Part shown: positions 1 through 6,969 of the stretch, piece after piece
Layout of the letters: every line of letters starts with the position of its first letter
Position numbering within the stretch: the stretch's first letter is position 1
NCBI RefSeq assembly: GCF_015500095.1
Contig: NZ_CP062983.1
Location: 248,001-312,000, forward strand
Direction of reading: 5' to 3'
Source: Phototrophicus methaneseepsis
GTDB lineage: Bacteria > Chloroflexota > Anaerolineae > Aggregatilineales > Phototrophicaceae
Length of the DNA stretch: 64,000 nt
Translations under genes and position numbers: made by a program
The notes under the pieces: generated by a model
The model's database searches: none
What the model was told of the DNA's origin: nothing
Seen by the model: only the letters and a program-made list of their open reading frames with translations

Positions 1-436
1 TGACTGCCGCTTCCCGTTTCGCCATACCAAAGAGAATATTGAGGTAGAGGCGGTCATCCATATCAGCAGGATCAAGTTCAGGATGTCCAGCAAAACGCAC
101 GACGATACCCAGTGCCGTCAGTTCATCAATCGCACGTAGTGCTTCTACATCATCACGACCAAAACGATCCGGTACAGACGCAAAGACATGCGAGAATTCG
201 CCTTTCCGGGCATCGGTCAACATTTGTTGATAACTCTTGCGGTCAGCCGATGTACCAGTAAAGTTGTCGATATATTCACCCAAATCAGGTAAATCAGGAT
301 AGGCAATCAGCAAACGCTCAATATCGCGGCGTTGACCATTCTGCGAACGTTCCGGTGCTTGAGCATCTTCGGTACTGGTTCGCAGGTATTTCACATATCC
401 GGGTTTGGTGGTGATGCGTTTTTTCCGTCGTGCCAT
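1..436 (-). CDS. Serine recombinase (resolvase/invertase family), N-terminal part, cut by window edge
   Basis: The reverse strand from the ATG at 434-436 reads without a stop to the window edge (about 145 codons), so the C-terminus is missing. The N-terminal resolvase fold is clear: YLRTS near residue 18 carries the candidate catalytic Ser22, followed by EYIDNFTG, a PDRFGRD segment and DELTALGIVVRFAG. An AAAGGAAG ribosome site precedes the start. The protein is a close paralogue of the 600-residue recombinase at 41568-43370 and, like it, lies just downstream of a very small gene. Serine recombinases of this size integrate or excise elements at attachment sites. Which element this copy serves cannot be decided from the fragment. 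Confidence 0.9.
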   Translation of the reverse strand, partial: MARRKKRITTKPGYVKYLRTSTEDAQAPERSQNGQRRDIERLLIAYPDLPDLGEYIDNFTGTSADRKSYQQMLTDARKGEFSHVFASVPDRFGRDDVEALRAIDELTALGIVVRFAGHPELDPADMDDRLYLNILFGMAKREAAV

Positions 437-460
437 GCTTCTTCCTTTGAGTTTATTTCA

Positions 461-625
461 TCACTTTACAGCAGATTGTTGTTCCTGTGTTTTTTCGTCA
501 TTTTCTGGCTGATTGTCAGCAGATTTTTCTGCACTGCGCTTTGCCAGCAGTTCGGCAACGGTCATCACACGTTCCAGCATCTGACCGACATTTTCAGCTT
601 TTGATTTATCGTGTTTTTCACTCAC
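461..625 (-). CDS. Small conserved partner protein of the serine recombinase (54 aa)
   Basis: A GTG-started frame of 54 codons begins 7 bases after a strong AAGGAGG ribosome site and ends 24 bases before the recombinase start. Its core MLERVMTVAELLAKR resembles MLLRIIHVAEILARG in the 59-residue protein at 43413-43592, which precedes the second recombinase. The same arrangement at two loci supports a real gene. The rest is charged and low complexity (Glu, Lys, Gln). Function is unknown; a recombination directionality or accessory factor is a guess from position only. Confidence 0.72.
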   Translation of the reverse strand: MSEKHDKSKAENVGQMLERVMTVAELLAKRSAEKSADNQPENDEKTQEQQSAVK

Positions 626-944
626 ACGAAGTCCTCCTTACGTGATCATTTTCGATAGCGTACCCTGAAAATACGAACAGGTGTGCGTCGATATGTACGA
701 AACGCTCGTCGAAATCGACGAAAACCATGTCAATTTTTCAATCGAGTGTAATTCGTCGTAACACTCGTGTTTTACGCCATTGATTTCACGATAACACAGG
801 GAGGAGGTCAGAGGACTGAAATTTTTCCGTATGGAGCTAGTAGTTTTACGGGAGTCAGAAGCAGTTTTTCAGGAAAGATTTTCGTAGAAAACAAAGGTAT
901 TCCGATTTCAGATATAATAAGCTTAAAACATCAGCAAAAGATGG
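626..944. other. Intergenic region upstream of the small recombinase partner gene
   Basis: About 320 bases without a convincing gene. A perfect 7-bp inverted repeat, CGAGTGT at 743-749 and ACACTCG at 761-767, and a shorter CGTCGA/TCGACG dyad near 708-721 lie here. They could be a promoter-operator or part of an attachment site for the adjacent recombinase, but nothing decides between these. The open frame at 767-976 has no ribosome site and no family resemblance. Confidence 0.4.
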
Positions 945-1166
945 ATGATAGCGATGATTTCAAACGAACTACTTGAGGAACTTCAAAAGCTCACTCGTGC
1001 AGACAAACTGCGCGTTATTCAGATACTAGCAGGTAATCTGGTCTCAGAAGAAGAAGCTTATTTCACACCCGGTACGACATACGAGATCATCACACCTTAT
1101 GGCAATGAAACTGCTGCTGAAACTGTGCTGAAAATGTTAGAAGATGATCGGGCGAAAAAGGGCTAA
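945..1166 (+). CDS. Small conserved hypothetical protein, antitoxin-like (73 aa)
   Basis: A 73-residue protein (70 if the in-frame ATG at 954 is used) with an N-terminal helix, ELLEELQKLTRADKLRVIQIL, followed by a short acidic region and GTTYEIITPYGNETAAETVLKML. Small proteins of this kind, a helix beginning LTRxDKLRVIQ and then a short tail, are frequent in Chloroflexota and cyanobacteria and sit where antitoxins or toxin partners do. No toxin gene is adjacent here. The start is uncertain because only a weak AAAGATGG precedes it. Confidence 0.55.
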   Translation: MIAMISNELLEELQKLTRADKLRVIQILAGNLVSEEEAYFTPGTTYEIITPYGNETAAETVLKMLEDDRAKKG

Positions 1167-1205
1167 CTTCTAACATAGTTCGTCAGGTACTTACGCCATG
1201 AGTAA

Positions 1206-1295
1206 ACTCCAATTAGAAACCTATATCCTGACCTTTCGCGCATTATAGCTGACAGCACATAGAATATAGATTTTTGATCCAAATTAGATTGGAGT
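1206..1295 (+). promoter_or_regulatory. Inverted repeat that could mask the ribosome site of the propeller gene
   Basis: ACTCCAAT at 1206-1213 is the exact reverse complement of ATTGGAGT at 1288-1295, and the second arm contains the GGAG ribosome site of the gene starting at 1304. In a transcript covering both arms they would pair over 8 bp with a loop of about 74 nt. This is a possible translational control hairpin; an operator pair or chance are equally open. Confidence 0.3.
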
Positions 1296-1303
1296 CATCC
1301 ATT

Positions 1304-2521
1304 ATGAAACAACCCAAAAAAACTTTTCAATTGCTTATAACGTTCATTTTACTCATTTATTACACGATCCTATCAATAAGTTTTGGAAACGCGCAAACAC
1401 CTTCAGATAGCCAGTGCATTCTTGTAAACTCACAATCGAGAGAAGGTCACTATACAGGTGTTTTCTCATGGTCGCCTGATGGTATGTACATCGCAGCAAC
1501 GTATGACGAAAGTGTAGATAATCGAATATTAGGATCTGGTATTCACGTTTTAGATGCACAGACATTTGAAATCATATTTGATGTTTCGAGGTCTATTTTG
1601 CCAAATACAGATGATTTATTAATATGGTCGCTGGATAGTCGGGCTGTCGCTGTTACATCAGGTCACCCATATGAAATTCTCATTTGGAATGTGGACGATA
1701 ACACGTCCGAAGTTATCGGATTACCCGATAATACAGAAATTATTGAGCAAGTAGTTTGGTCCTCCGACGGGGATCAATTGGCCGTCGTATCTCATGAATC
1801 TCCACGGCTAGGCGAGCCTGAATTTCGTCCTGCGTATATCATTCGAATCTGGGATATAAACACTGGGGAGGTTATAGAGACATCAGCTTCTAACCTCGAT
1901 CAAGCGCTAGTTACTGCCACTGAAAACGGGTGGCTCCTTGCTGTTGGTGTGATGGATGAAGCAACTATCCGCTTGACGACAATTGACGGCACTGAAGTAT
2001 ACGATAGTATTGCGGCAACAGACATCGTCGACCTTCTAGTGACTGACAATGATGTTTTTGTTGTTGGGTTTACCTTCAATGAAGAAAACCCCTTTGACAG
2101 CACATTAACGGTGTGGAACGCTACGACAAGCCAACCATTGATAATTATCAAAGGAGAGAGTGCCTTAGTTGCCAGTGAACTTCAAAGTTCCACTTATCTC
2201 ATCGCACGTATGAGCACACTTAATTGGGCTATACACCGTTTATCAGATGGTGAGCCTATCTTATCCTCCGAGAGGACCCGCTTCCATCTTTCACCAGATA
2301 ATCGTTACGGCATTGCCGTAGAACTTGGTCAGGGGGGTGGGGTTACATATACTCCTGTCCTATCTGCATCCCTTCTCAGGCTCATTGATGGTCAGGTTCT
2401 AGCAATTTTTCCTCCAAGTGATATTCAAGCTACTGGTGTTGCCTGGTCACCTATGGGAAATTCCGTAGTGACGCGAAACTTTAGCGGAATTGCTCTATGG
2501 ATGATCGTTGATTGCGATTGA
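1304..2521 (+). CDS. Secreted WD40-like beta-propeller protein
   Basis: The start at 1304 is chosen over an in-frame ATG at 1274 because TTGGAG lies 9 bases upstream and the protein then begins with a signal peptide (MKQPKK, a hydrophobic stretch, then GNAQ before TPSDSQ). The mature protein, about 370 residues, contains repeated blades with the WSxDxxxxA pattern: FSWSPDGMYIAA, WSLDSRAVAV, VWSSDGDQLAVV, LSPDNRYGIA and VAWSPMGNSV, plus IWNV and IRIWDIN strands. This is typical of the TolB/WD40-like propellers common in Chloroflexota. No catalytic motif is visible. A scaffold or binding role at the cell surface is inferred. Likely monocistronic. Confidence 0.8.
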   Translation: MKQPKKTFQLLITFILLIYYTILSISFGNAQTPSDSQCILVNSQSREGHYTGVFSWSPDGMYIAATYDESVDNRILGSGIHVLDAQTFEIIFDVSRSILPNTDDLLIWSLDSRAVAVTSGHPYEILIWNVDDNTSEVIGLPDNTEIIEQVVWSSDGDQLAVVSHESPRLGEPEFRPAYIIRIWDINTGEVIETSASNLDQALVTATENGWLLAVGVMDEATIRLTTIDGTEVYDSIAATDIVDLLVTDNDVFVVGFTFNEENPFDSTLTVWNATTSQPLIIIKGESALVASELQSSTYLIARMSTLNWAIHRLSDGEPILSSERTRFHLSPDNRYGIAVELGQGGGVTYTPVLSASLLRLIDGQVLAIFPPSDIQATGVAWSPMGNSVVTRNFSGIALWMIVDCD

Positions 2522-2594
2522 AAGATCAACTTATTTGAATAAAAATAGCTAGTGAACGATTACACGCTCACCAGCCAGTATGAAACCTCTAGAA

Positions 2595-3488
2595 TTAAAA
2601 TGAGGCTGCCTGTCCGTAAGCAGCCTCAATGCGTTTCAAGCATTTCTTGCGATAGTAGATGATCATCTTGCGTTCGTTGTTATCACGGGCGAATCTTCGC
2701 ACCTTCGTTTCAGTTGTCAATGTGTACAGTGCGAATAATGCCAATGGTCGATCCTGGTAATGCTCGACCACCTGCAAATACGGTTCAACTTCGCCTGCTG
2801 CCAGACGTTCTTGCCAGGTGCGCGGCTGGATTGGCTCGTATTCCTTGAGAAGACGTTGTAGACGATCTCGAATACCTTTAATCCGTTCGTAGACCATTGA
2901 TTTTGGATGCCCGAATGTTGCGATAGTCTCCATCGGTTCGACACTGGTTGTCAAAATGTAGAGCGCGATCAAGCCCTTCATATCATCGTCGTATTCTTCG
3001 GCAAGTGTTTCCATCGCCGCAGTGATGTCCAGTCGAAAATCAACTCTGGATGCCCAGACTGCCCAACGCTCCGATGTATGCCACCACTCGCTGGGATTCG
3101 TCAAACCAGAGATGCCATATTCTTCGACTTCATAACCCCGATCAAACTCAACGTCCGTGTAGGTCTTGTAGCGACGATGATAACGCAGATACCATGTCGA
3201 GTTCGAGCCTGCAATGATTTTCCACATTGCCCCGGTGAGATTTGTTTCAGCAAGCAAATCAGGCGTTTCGAGTAACTGCTCCCAGAGCTTCATCAGTCCG
3301 TTCTGGATGCTGTCGGGGATGTCTTGACCATACAGCCCATACGATTTGAGCTTCCATGAGACTCGTGGCGAAACCTGTTCAGCGATCTGCTCGAAGGTGA
3401 GTTCGCCGTTCCAGCCAGTCGGGAAAAGGCGTGCTTTCGGAATAGGTTTGATTTGTTGACGAATTTTATTGCGAATACTTTCAGACAT
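2595..3488 (-). CDS. Sigma-70-like regulator or hypothetical DNA-binding protein (297 aa)
   Basis: The arrangement resembles an ECF-type sigma factor. A region-2-like segment (IPDSIQNGLMKLWEQLLE, then a Trp/Tyr/Arg-rich stretch WYLRYHRRYKTY near residues 100-110) is followed by a linker and a helix-turn-helix-like region-4 segment (TIATFGHPKSMVYERIKGIRDRLQRLLKEY near residues 190-220). The tail carries a second helix-turn-helix-like half ending in a basic helix. The family match is weak, so a sigma-like regulator of the surrounding element is a tentative reading. It is convergent with the propeller gene and shares a terminator region with it. Confidence 0.55.
   Translation of the reverse strand: MSESIRNKIRQQIKPIPKARLFPTGWNGELTFEQIAEQVSPRVSWKLKSYGLYGQDIPDSIQNGLMKLWEQLLETPDLLAETNLTGAMWKIIAGSNSTWYLRYHRRYKTYTDVEFDRGYEVEEYGISGLTNPSEWWHTSERWAVWASRVDFRLDITAAMETLAEEYDDDMKGLIALYILTTSVEPMETIATFGHPKSMVYERIKGIRDRLQRLLKEYEPIQPRTWQERLAAGEVEPYLQVVEHYQDRPLALFALYTLTTETKVRRFARDNNERKMIIYYRKKCLKRIEAAYGQAASF
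2602..2627 (-). terminator. Intrinsic terminator overlapping the 3' end of the sigma-like gene
   Basis: GAGGCTGC (2602-2609) and GCAGCCTC (2620-2627) form an 8-bp stem. Read on the - strand it is followed by ATTTTAATT. The stem is made of the last codons of the gene (QAAS) and the TAA stop falls inside the T-rich tract. Confidence 0.75.
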
Positions 3489-3583
3489 GATGACATCTCC
3501 TCATCACACTGGAAACCGTCCAGTAGCGGTTGAGCACAACGCTCAAACTGCGTGGACAGCGCAGGGAAGGAGCCTGTCAAACG

Positions 3584-3638
3584 AAAAAGCCGACCTCAAA
3601 TGAGTCGGCAAACATTTTTATGGGATAGTCGGCTTTTT
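3584..3638. terminator. Long-arm inverted repeat, possible bidirectional terminator, in the 3489-3861 gap
   Basis: AAAAAGCCGAC at 3584-3594 is matched by GTCGGCTTTTT at 3628-3638, an 11-bp perfect inverted repeat. A competing inner arm GTCGGC at 3604-3609 can pair with the left arm. One A5 and one T5 tract give it the look of a terminator in both directions. The remainder of this 373-base gap holds a TTGAGC/GCTCAA hairpin at 3530-3546 and no gene that I accept. Confidence 0.5.
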
Positions 3639-3784
3639 AGGCAGGTAGTTCGGTGGTCACGTCCCGAAGGGATGGGGGCAGCGTACTGGCTGGCGGTGTT
3701 TGATAGGAAGGGATCACGCGCTGTAAAATCGTCCGCGCGGCGGTGTGCGAGATAGAAAAGAAGTTATTCGAGGAAATTTGTCTT

Positions 3785-3827
3785 GATAGATGAAATCGCC
3801 CCATCTATCTCTAAACAGACTATACTT
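3785..3827 (+). promoter_or_regulatory. Probable promoter-operator of the VIT-type transporter
   Basis: An 8-bp inverted repeat (GATAGATG 3785-3792, CATCTATC 3802-3809) precedes a good -10-like TATACT at 3821-3826, 35 bases before the transporter start. TCGCCCCA at 3796-3803, followed 17 bases later by TATACTT, recurs upstream of the structured region at 6454-6483. No canonical -35 element is visible. Confidence 0.4.
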
Positions 3828-3861
3828 AAACTAAACACCACAAACCGAGCCAGAGGGAAAT

Positions 3862-4554
3862 ATGATTAATTATCGAGAACGACATTATACAGGTCGAGTT
3901 GGTTGGCTACGTGCCGCAGTTTTGGGTGCAAACGATGGCATTGTATCAACAGCAAGTCTGGTGATTGGTGTAGCTGCCGCCAGTGCGGTTCGGGGCGATG
4001 TACTGGTTGCTGGCGTAGCAGGTCTGGTTGCAGGAGCGATGTCGATGGCGGCTGGCGAGTACGTATCGGTTAGCTCACAGGCTGACACCGAACAGGCTGA
4101 TCTCGCACGCGAACGCAAAGAACTAGATGATGATGAGGTATTTGAACAGGAAGAATTAGCAGCAATCTATGTTGATCGGGGACTTGATCCAGCGCTGGCA
4201 AAACAGGTTGCTGAACAGCTGATGGCGCACGATGCTTTAACAGCACATGCCCGTGATGAACTGGGCATATCCGAGACGCTGAGTGCCCGACCAATCCAGG
4301 CTGCATTTGCGTCTGCTGGTAGTTTTGTTGTTGGAGCGGCACTACCACTGATTGTTGTATTTCTGTCACCTGAGTCAATTTTAGTGCCTGCGGTGTCGGT
4401 AACTTCACTGATATTCCTTGCGCTCTTAGGTGTTGTGGCGGCTCGCACAGGTGGATCACCCATCATCAAAGCAACTGTTCGTGTCACCTTCTGGGGTGCG
4501 CTGGCGATGGGCTTGACAGCACTTGTGGGTGCGTTGTTCGGGACAGTTGTATAA
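3862..4554 (+). CDS. VIT1/CCC1 family Fe2+/Mn2+ transporter
   Basis: Integral membrane protein of 230 residues. The N-terminus has the family signature LGANDGIVSTASLVIGVAAA and the second segment has AGAMSMAAGEYVSVSSQ, whose Met, Gly and Glu residues are characteristic of the vacuolar iron transporter family. A cytoplasmic Asp/Glu-rich helical hairpin (roughly residues 75-145, with LARERKELDDDEVFEQEEL) matches the metal-binding domain, and about three C-terminal membrane segments follow. The protein would move ferrous iron or manganese across the cytoplasmic membrane. A GAGGGA ribosome site precedes the start. It stands alone, convergent with the SWIM gene. Confidence 0.9.
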   Translation: MINYRERHYTGRVGWLRAAVLGANDGIVSTASLVIGVAAASAVRGDVLVAGVAGLVAGAMSMAAGEYVSVSSQADTEQADLARERKELDDDEVFEQEELAAIYVDRGLDPALAKQVAEQLMAHDALTAHARDELGISETLSARPIQAAFASAGSFVVGAALPLIVVFLSPESILVPAVSVTSLIFLALLGVVAARTGGSPIIKATVRVTFWGALAMGLTALVGALFGTVV

Positions 4555-4594
4555 GCCTTATCCCTGTTTTCTGGGTTAAGACTTTCTTTGATTC

Positions 4595-6376
4595 TTATAA
4601 CCCGGCTTTCTTCAACTCATCTTTCAGCGCAGGGAGATTTTTAAACTCGGTGCGAATGCCAGCAATGAGCGTTTCCCACGTTTCGATCTCGTCCAGTTGA
4701 TCGTAGGCTTGCTGCACCTTCGCCAGTAGACTCGCTGCCTGCTGGTAGTTGTCGCGACCACGACTGTCAATGTACTGGCGAGCGTACCTGACGAACACCG
4801 GGATGGCACGTTCAGGCAGGTCGTGGCGCGAAGATTCAGCGACGATAATATCCAACTTCGGCGGATAAATGGATGACCTGTATTGTTGTTCTGCGGCAGG
4901 CAATGTCTCCCACGCCAACGCCCACTCTTCATCATGAAGATAGATGCGTGTCAACAACTCATAATTTTCAGATGCCTGAAGGTCACGAATAATCTGCAGG
5001 CGCAGGTTTTCCCATTGATTCAGTGCCTGAGCAGTGGTTTTCAGCTCTCCATAAACCTGAATGTTGGGACGTTCCTGCATCTGCCGCTTCTGCCATCGGA
5101 GTGAGCCTTCTTTGTTGTCGCTGGCTTTGTAACGATCCAGCAACCACTCTGTCAGTTCATAACTATACTCGTTTGCCAGAATTTCCTCAGCGACCTGTTG
5201 CGCCTTTGTATCATGACCATGTTCGACCAGCAGGTTCAGGGCATGTGTCCATTCGTAAGCGGTATTCATTTCCTTCTTGATAACATTGATGGCTTCATCG
5301 GGACGCTTCATCTCCAGTAACTTATTCACAAGCAAGTGATACATCTCCTGCGCTCGAAGGCGTTCAAGGATGATCTCTGGATCGACTTCATCGAGCATAT
5401 CCAGATCCATCAGGAAGCCGTTGTATACCTCGGCTGCCCAATCGCTATGCCGTCTGTTAAGTCGTTGATCCCGTGCTTGTTCGGTCAGTTTGCGAATTTC
5501 GGGGATGTCCTCGCGTCGGACATGTTTCAGAATAATCGCTGGTGCTTCATCACCAATGCCAATCCCGCCAAAATTTATATCCCAGATAAAGACACCCAAC
5601 AGGGCATCGAAGATCGCATGGCGTTCATTATCGCTGTCGATAACAATGGACTGCTTGAGGCATCTGTCTAATGCTGAAATTGCCATGTCAATGCTCATGC
5701 CCAATTCACCATCTTCGTCGTGGTAATAGCTCTCGTCAAGATCAGCGAATTCTTCCAGAATCGTGCGGTACACAGCAGAGGCGCTGAGCCAATCGCCACG
5801 TTCTACCAGACGATCAGCTACTGAAGAAACCTGGTCAACCTTGTGAATCATGGGATCACCTCGATAGTCATAATAATCATCATAACTGGTGAAGGCATCG
5901 CGCAATTCTTGACGGAATGAAAGTGTATCAAGCGGAATCATGCCCGTGGCAATTTCATTGGGTGTCGGATGATCCACGATGACTTGTAGGTCAGGATAGC
6001 GCGTGACCATCAGCATGATGATGTCTACCAAATCTTCTTTGTTGCGTGACATCAGTGCGGTTTGCAGTGTCTGACGTTCTTCAAATCGGTCAGGCTCATT
6101 CACATAGGTGAGCAACAAGGCGACGATGTGCTTGCAATCGCCACCCCAATCGTATTCGCAATTACAACCTGTGACGGTGATTTCTGAACCGTTGAACTTT
6201 ACCCATACTCGATAAGGTTCGGGATATGAGCCTCTGCACCGCGCTTCAATTTCGTCACCGCGTCGGACAGTTTGCGAGATTGAGTTATCCCTATAGAGTG
6301 ACTTTCCGCGTGAAAAGCTCTGGCTGGTGGCACGGGATTGAATCTGTTTTTGTGTAACCTCTGGTCTGTCAGACAT
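4595..6376 (-). CDS. SWIM zinc-finger protein
   Basis: A 593-residue protein whose N-terminus carries a complete SWIM motif, CxC-x7-CxH, with Cys71, Cys73, Cys81 and His83 (GCNCEYDWGGDCKH). SWIM fingers bind DNA or protein partners. In bacteria such proteins are often encoded beside SNF2-family helicases. The remaining 500 residues are helical and TPR-like in character (repeated Ala, Leu, Trp and Tyr spacing, e.g. LVNKLLEMKRPDEAINVI), with no nuclease motif seen. It is transcribed away from the SNF2-like dpdE and separated from it by the structured intergenic region. A functional link with that operon is possible but only inferred from position. Confidence 0.82.
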   Translation of the reverse strand: MSDRPEVTQKQIQSRATSQSFSRGKSLYRDNSISQTVRRGDEIEARCRGSYPEPYRVWVKFNGSEITVTGCNCEYDWGGDCKHIVALLLTYVNEPDRFEERQTLQTALMSRNKEDLVDIIMLMVTRYPDLQVIVDHPTPNEIATGMIPLDTLSFRQELRDAFTSYDDYYDYRGDPMIHKVDQVSSVADRLVERGDWLSASAVYRTILEEFADLDESYYHDEDGELGMSIDMAISALDRCLKQSIVIDSDNERHAIFDALLGVFIWDINFGGIGIGDEAPAIILKHVRREDIPEIRKLTEQARDQRLNRRHSDWAAEVYNGFLMDLDMLDEVDPEIILERLRAQEMYHLLVNKLLEMKRPDEAINVIKKEMNTAYEWTHALNLLVEHGHDTKAQQVAEEILANEYSYELTEWLLDRYKASDNKEGSLRWQKRQMQERPNIQVYGELKTTAQALNQWENLRLQIIRDLQASENYELLTRIYLHDEEWALAWETLPAAEQQYRSSIYPPKLDIIVAESSRHDLPERAIPVFVRYARQYIDSRGRDNYQQAASLLAKVQQAYDQLDEIETWETLIAGIRTEFKNLPALKDELKKAGL

Positions 6377-6453
6377 AGATCATTCTTCGCTTAAAAAGTA
6401 AATTTTTCTGATTATGGCGAAGGGGATAATAATTATCAACCGTCTTAACGGAG

Positions 6454-6483
6454 TCGCCCCATTTCCCGTAGTACACTATACTT
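6454..6483 (+). promoter_or_regulatory. Candidate promoter in front of the structured leader and dpd operon
   Basis: TCGCCCCA at 6454-6461 and TATACTT at 6477-6483 repeat the pairing seen in front of the transporter at 3796-3827, with a 15-base instead of 17-base gap. TATACT is a plausible -10 hexamer and would start a + strand transcript near 6490, just ahead of the first hairpin at 6515. No clear -35 hexamer. Confidence 0.3.
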
Positions 6484-6512
6484 TGTAGAGTTCGCTAATA
6501 GTTGTGGGCTAA

Positions 6513-6934
6513 TGTGTCTTACAGCGACTCGCTCTGCGATGGAGCATGTAAGACATCAAACGCATGACATACAGCCTGTCGTCAGACATAATGGTATTTT
6601 AGGCTGTGTGTGCGTTTGGTCGGTGTGGTGAACCACGCCGACACGCCAGATTGAACCACCATGTTCGATCTGGGGTGCGTCACGTGGGCGTGGCGCATCA
6701 GCCTCACGGGCGCATGACGTGCCAGCGTTTTAGCTGGCGACACCCGCCGACGTGGAAAATGGCGTGTTGCAGACAATCGTCTTGCAGCACAATCATCATG
6801 TCAGACAGATAAGCAATTTGCGTCGGGGGTGTTCGGGTTGTCGTCCGCAGGGACTGCGCCGCGACAACCGGGGTTCGCTGCAAGGCGAACCCATGCATTA
6901 CATGAATACGCGAATAAATATTCGTCGCTTATGC
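6513..6934 (+). ncRNA. Candidate structured RNA: chain of about ten hairpins upstream of dpdE
   Basis: Consecutive inverted repeats fill this region. Stems include 6515-6523/6547-6555 (9 bp, inner stem 6531-6534/6542-6545), 6571-6577/6601-6607 (extending outward to 6561/6614), 6619-6628/6633-6642, 6646-6656/6663-6673 (11 bp), 6721-6726/6733-6738, 6745-6748/6761-6764, 6768-6774/6779-6786 (one bulge), 6836-6843/6862-6869 with nested 6846-6850/6854-6858, 6871-6878/6885-6892 (8 bp perfect) and 6911-6916/6919-6924. Where pairing is not Watson-Crick (6514:6556, 6570:6608, 6624:6637, 6652:6667) the pair is G.U when read on the + strand and would be A.C on the other, which favours a + strand RNA. It is GC-richer than the genes beside it. 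I do not recognise the family. It could be an independent RNA, a long operon leader or a cluster of DNA hairpins. Confidence 0.6.
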
Positions 6935-6969
6935 AGATAGATGTAGACAAAGATTGACTAGGAATAGCC

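Noticed and set aside
767-976. Open frame of 69 codons between the recombinase module and the antitoxin-like gene
   Set aside because: No ribosome site, no family resemblance, and it overlaps the better-supported frame at 945.
3552-3755. Open frame downstream of the sigma-like gene
   Set aside because: It runs through the inverted repeat at 3584-3638, is Arg/Ser-rich and lacks a start signal.
6513-6934. CRISPR array or integron attC array
   Set aside because: The hairpins differ in sequence; there are no regular direct repeats with spacers and no cas or intI gene nearby.
6582-6940. Several short frames on both strands in the hairpin region
   Set aside because: They arise from GC-rich inverted repeats, overlap each other on both strands, are rich in Arg and His, and have no ribosome site.
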